Shown piece after piece: positions 61,300 through 64,000 of a stretch of DNA of 64,000 nt (positions are counted from its first letter, which is position 1; every line of letters begins with the position of its first letter). The notes beneath the pieces are model-generated. The model did no database searches, was not told the origin of the DNA, and saw nothing but the letters and a program-made list of their open reading frames with translations. Both the position numbers and the translations under genes were made by a program. The stretch covers positions 2,728,001 through 2,792,000 of the forward strand of contig OZ241894.1 of assembly GCA_965203575.1 (NCBI GenBank), given 5' to 3'. This DNA is from Aldehydirespirator sp965203575 (GTDB taxonomy: Bacteria; Actinomycetota; Acidimicrobiia; Acidimicrobiales; Aldehydirespiratoraceae).

Positions 61300-61911
61300 T
61301 CAGTCCGGCGGAGGTGCCCAGCGGCGGACCCAGGTGTGCATGGCTATGCCGGCGGCCACGCCGGCGTTGATGGAGCGGGTCGAGCCGAACTGGGAGATCG
61401 ACACCACCTGCGCGGCTGCGGCCCTCGCCCCGGCCGACAGGCCAGGGCCTTCCTGGCCGAACAGCAGCACGCAGCGCTCGGGCAGTTCGGCGGTCTCTAT
61501 GGGCACTGCGCCGGGCAGGTTGTCGACGCCCACCACCGGCAGTCCTTCCTCTGATGCCCAGGCGGCCAACTCCGCCACCGTGGCGTGGTGGCGGATGTGC
61601 TGGTACACGTCGGTCATCATCGCCCCGCGCCGGTTCCATCGCCTCCGTCCCACGATGTGCACCGCGGCCGCGGCGAAGGCGTTGGCCGTACGCACCACCG
61701 TGCCGATGTTGCGGTCGTGCTCCCAGTTCTCGATGGCCACGTGGAACGGGTGCCGCCGGGAGTCGAGGTCGACCTTGATGGCTTCCACGGTCCAGTAGCG
61801 GTAGCGGTCGACGACGTTGCGCCCGTCGCCGCCGCGCAACAGCTCAGGATCGAAGTGGTCGCCCTCGGGCCACGGCTCGGGATGGGGGCCCACACCCACC
61901 GGTTCGCTCAT
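61300..61911 (-). CDS. SpoU/TrmH-family RNA 2'-O-methyltransferase
   Basis: A 203-residue knotted methyltransferase without an RlmB-type N-terminal domain. Motif 1 NIGTVVRTANAFAAAAVHIV, motif 2 LLFGQEGPGLS, motif 3 QFGSTRSINAGVAAGIAM. tRNA (TrmH/TrmL-like) or rRNA target not decidable. Confidence 0.9.
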   Translation of the reverse strand: MSEPVGVGPHPEPWPEGDHFDPELLRGGDGRNVVDRYRYWTVEAIKVDLDSRRHPFHVAIENWEHDRNIGTVVRTANAFAAAAVHIVGRRRWNRRGAMMTDVYQHIRHHATVAELAAWASEEGLPVVGVDNLPGAVPIETAELPERCVLLFGQEGPGLSAGARAAAAQVVSISQFGSTRSINAGVAAGIAMHTWVRRWAPPPD

Positions 61912-62028
61912 CGCGCCCTCCGCCGCCGGCCGCCCGCACCCACCGCGACCACCGTACAGGCCACTGCACAAGCCCCTGTGAGCCACCGGGGGGCGGTTCC
62001 GTCGCCGGCCCGTGGCCATCTAGTCTTG

Positions 62029-63075
62029 ATGCCGGTGAAGCTCTGGATGCGCAGGCGCCGCGGCCGTCTCCCGTACCTGGTGAGAGGGGCCCCCGAGGAT
62101 CCCTGGGGCCGCTTCTGGGCCGGGCTCGGCGGGCTCGTGCTGGTGATCGCAGTGGGCACCTTCGGATACCACCGGCTCGGGCTCACGGTGGGGGAGGCCC
62201 TCTACCAGACGGTCATCACGATCACGACGGTCGGCTACCAGGAGATCGGCACGGTCACAGACGACTACCGGGTGTTCACCATCCTGCTGATCCTGTTCGG
62301 AGTGGGCACGGCCCTCTACACGCTGGGCGTTCTCATAGAGTCGTTGTTCGAGGGCCGGCTCGACAGCGAGATTCGGAGGCGACGCATGCTGAAGCAGATC
62401 GATCGACTGAGCGGCCATGTCGTGCTGTGCGGTTTCGGGCAGGTCGGGCGGGCCATCCACCGCGAGCTGGCTGCGGCGGGCCGCACCGTGGTGGTGGTCG
62501 ACCGCCGGGACCTGGACGAGGAGGAACTGCCGCACACCGTGGTCGGCGAGGCCACCGACGACGGCGTGCTGGTGTCGGCCGGGCTGGAGCGGGCCAGCAC
62601 GCTGGTGCTTGCCCTCGACTCCGACGTCGACAACCTCTACATCGCGCTGACGGCGCGCTCGATGTGCCCGGGCCTGTTCATCGTGGCCCGCTCCAACAGC
62701 TCCTCCGCGGAGCCGAAGCTGCGCCAGGCCGGCGTGGACCGGGTGGTCAACACCCATGAGATCGGGGGAACAAGGATGGCCGCCCTGGTGCTGGAACCCG
62801 ACGTGGCCGACTTCCTCGGCGTGATGATGCAAGCCGACCAGCTGTCGGTGCGCCTGGCCGAGACCCCCGTCACCGCAGGTGGCCCGTTCGCCGGCCGAGC
62901 CTTGGCGGCGTGCGAGATTGACGAGTCCACCGGCGCGACCGTCCTGGCGGTCCGGCGCGACGACTCCTTCGTGACCGACCCGCCGGACGACTTCGTGCTG
63001 GCGGCCGACGATGTGCTGATCGCGCTCGGCACCAAGGACCAGCTCGCCGACCTCAACGCCAGGGCGGGCGTCTAG
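62029..63075 (+). CDS. Potassium channel with TrkA-N/TrkA-C regulatory domain
   Basis: A 348-residue 2-TM ion channel. The pore helix and filter TVITITTVGYQEIG carry the TVGY selectivity signature, flanked by TM1 (LGGLVLVIAVGTFGY) and TM2 (LLILFGVGTALYTLGVLI). A cytoplasmic RCK/TrkA-N domain starts GHVVLCGFGQVGRAIHREL, followed by a TrkA-C domain. Likely an MthK-like gated K+ channel. Confidence 0.93.
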   Translation: MPVKLWMRRRRGRLPYLVRGAPEDPWGRFWAGLGGLVLVIAVGTFGYHRLGLTVGEALYQTVITITTVGYQEIGTVTDDYRVFTILLILFGVGTALYTLGVLIESLFEGRLDSEIRRRRMLKQIDRLSGHVVLCGFGQVGRAIHRELAAAGRTVVVVDRRDLDEEELPHTVVGEATDDGVLVSAGLERASTLVLALDSDVDNLYIALTARSMCPGLFIVARSNSSSAEPKLRQAGVDRVVNTHEIGGTRMAALVLEPDVADFLGVMMQADQLSVRLAETPVTAGGPFAGRALAACEIDESTGATVLAVRRDDSFVTDPPDDFVLAADDVLIALGTKDQLADLNARAGV

Positions 63076-63129
63076 GCCGCCTGCACCCCGTGGCGGGTCC
63101 GGTGCCGCCGGATAGCCTGAGACGCTCCT

Positions 63130-63201
63130 TCGGGGATGGTGTAATCGGTAACACAGCTGGTTCTGGCCCAGCCATTGGGGGTTCAAGTCCTCCTCCCCGA
63201 A
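63130..63201 (+). tRNA. tRNA-Gln (CUG)
   Basis: 72 nt cloverleaf: acceptor TCGGGGA/TCCCCGA with discriminator A, D arm GTGT...ACAC, anticodon arm GCTGG-TTCTGGC-CCAGC, T loop TTCAAGT. CCA is not encoded. Confidence 0.95.
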
Positions 63202-63244
63202 CCCTCCGATAAGCTGCCCGCCCGCGCCACCGCGGCGCTTACCT

Positions 63245-63320
63245 GCCCCGTTCGTCTAGCGGCCTAGGACGCCACCCTCTCAAGGTGGTAGCACGGGTTC
63301 AAATCCCGTACGGGGTGCCA
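63245..63320 (+). tRNA. tRNA-Glu (CUC)
   Basis: 73 nt plus encoded CCA. Acceptor GCCCCGT/ACGGGGT, anticodon arm CCACC-CTCTCAA-GGTGG with anticodon CTC, T loop TTCAAAT. It lies 43 bases after tRNA-Gln. Confidence 0.95.
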
Positions 63321-63344
63321 CAGCCAGACCCAGAAATAGCCTCT

Positions 63345-64000
63345 TCAGTTGTGGGCGAATTCGGCAATCTGGTGGTTTTCGAGTTGATGTTGGATCACCC
63401 GCGTCGACACGCCGAACTCCTCGGCTAGGTCGTCTACCTGCTCTCCGTCCACTGTCGGATGCACGATCCGCTTCGCGAGACTCGCGGACGGGGCGAGGAA
63501 TTCAGCTGCGAATGCTCGGTTGAGCCTTTGTCGCGCGGTTGCTCCCTTGGTCAGGAGTGCGTCTCCCTGAGAGTAGAACACCTCGCCCAGCGCGCGGCAG
63601 AGAAGGAAGCGCCTACCGGCGTCTCCTCGTTCTCTCAGGCCGAGGGCCACATTGCCCGAAGCTCCCCGCGTCACTACGCCGTCCACGAGTTCTAGAGGAC
63701 TCAGTTGCTCGAGGGGCTTGGTTGCTCGCTTCAGCGTTCTGGAGTCCTGTCCGAGCGCCTGAGCCAGCGACTCTGTACTGGCGATCGGTTTCCCGTCGAG
63801 CCCGAACTCGCTGCGGGCACTTCGGGCGAGTTCGTAGCCAACGTCCCATGGGGGCCGCTCCCGGAACTCCATGCCTCGCTGCTTGAAGCGTGGTAGGCGG
63901 AGTTCGTTGGGTTTCGCGGCCTCGATAGCGGCCAGTAGGGCCGAGCAGTCCTTTGAGGGTTCTACCGAGTCGATGACGGCGACGGCTTCGGTGCCCAGTT
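63345..64000 (-). CDS. ImmA/IrrE-like protein with degenerate HExxH, 5' end off window
   Basis: The frame is open to the window edge (218 codons plus the stop); the ATG at 63872 is probably internal. The C-terminal half has the ImmA/IrrE order: RRFLLCRALGEVFYSQ where the HExxH metallopeptidase helix should be, then QRLNRAFAAEFLAPSASLAK and VDDLAEEFGVSTRVIQHQLE. The usual HELGH is RALGE, so the zinc site is lost. It may act as a regulator rather than a protease. It ends 24 bases from tRNA-Glu. Confidence 0.72.
   Translation of the reverse strand, partial: LGTEAVAVIDSVEPSKDCSALLAAIEAAKPNELRLPRFKQRGMEFRERPPWDVGYELARSARSEFGLDGKPIASTESLAQALGQDSRTLKRATKPLEQLSPLELVDGVVTRGASGNVALGLRERGDAGRRFLLCRALGEVFYSQGDALLTKGATARQRLNRAFAAEFLAPSASLAKRIVHPTVDGEQVDDLAEEFGVSTRVIQHQLENHQIAEFAHN

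Overview
The window is about 70 percent G+C over most of its length. It carries a gene set typical of Actinomycetota: S-(hydroxymethyl)mycothiol dehydrogenase, an F420-type LLM oxidoreductase, DUF3039, DUF2277, a LigB-type ATP-dependent ligase and a cholesterol-type P450. A PurS-PurL fusion, the mix of acyl-CoA, haloalkane and steroid-like enzymes, and many short intergenic hairpins fit Acidimicrobiia best. That placement is an inference, not a search result.

Layout. (1) 1-2629 (-): three genes joined by 4-base overlaps, encoding an SF1/UvrD-like helicase, a DarT-like DNA ADP-ribosyltransferase and a DraG-type ADP-ribosylglycohydrolase cut by the window start. This looks like a toxin/antidote or phage-defence module. 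(2) 2730-36 kb is mostly core and catabolic: a CRP-type regulator divergent from ispD-ispF-rlmB; a GDPD lipoprotein; SDR, P450, IMPDH-like, LLM, acyl-CoA dehydrogenase, nitronate monooxygenase and class V aminotransferase genes; engB and mutM/nei; haloalkane dehalogenase, guanine deaminase, threonine aldolase, pcm and mycothiol-linked formaldehyde dehydrogenase; two alkylation-repair genes; ligB, an ABC-F protein, surE, a two-component system, a Tat-exported amine oxidase and valS.

(3) 37.2-48.5 kb, between valS and the purine genes, is a defence/toxin-antitoxin island. Its core is a type I restriction system. On the minus strand hsdM, a HEPN toxin, an hsdS whose N terminus is a minimal nucleotidyltransferase (MNT), a small unknown gene and a DUF1828 gene form one tightly packed unit. 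hsdR lies about 2 kb beyond, separated by plus-strand Panacea/SocA-like and DUF433 antitoxin genes. Part of hsdS and the two genes after it are clearly AT-richer than the rest of the window, which points to horizontal acquisition and a chimeric hsdS. A DUF4143 AAA ATPase preceded by a phased four-copy repeat closes the island.

(4) 48.6-60 kb (-): a purine operon in the order purL (PurS-fused), purQ, purC, purE, purK, purF, purD, purM, purN, many genes joined by ATGA overlaps. It covers most of the route to IMP; purB and purH are not in the window. (5) 60-64 kb: a membrane metallophosphoesterase, a SpoU methyltransferase, a TrkA-gated potassium channel, tRNA-Gln(CUG), tRNA-Glu(CUC) and a partial ImmA/IrrE-like gene.

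Two dispersed intergenic repeat families (a nested hairpin of about 50 nt, and a 39-nt non-hairpin repeat) and three short tandem arrays recur between genes. There is no stretch over 300 bases without a gene. The systems most worth following are the MNT-HEPN pair built into the type I restriction operon and the DarT/DraG/helicase operon.
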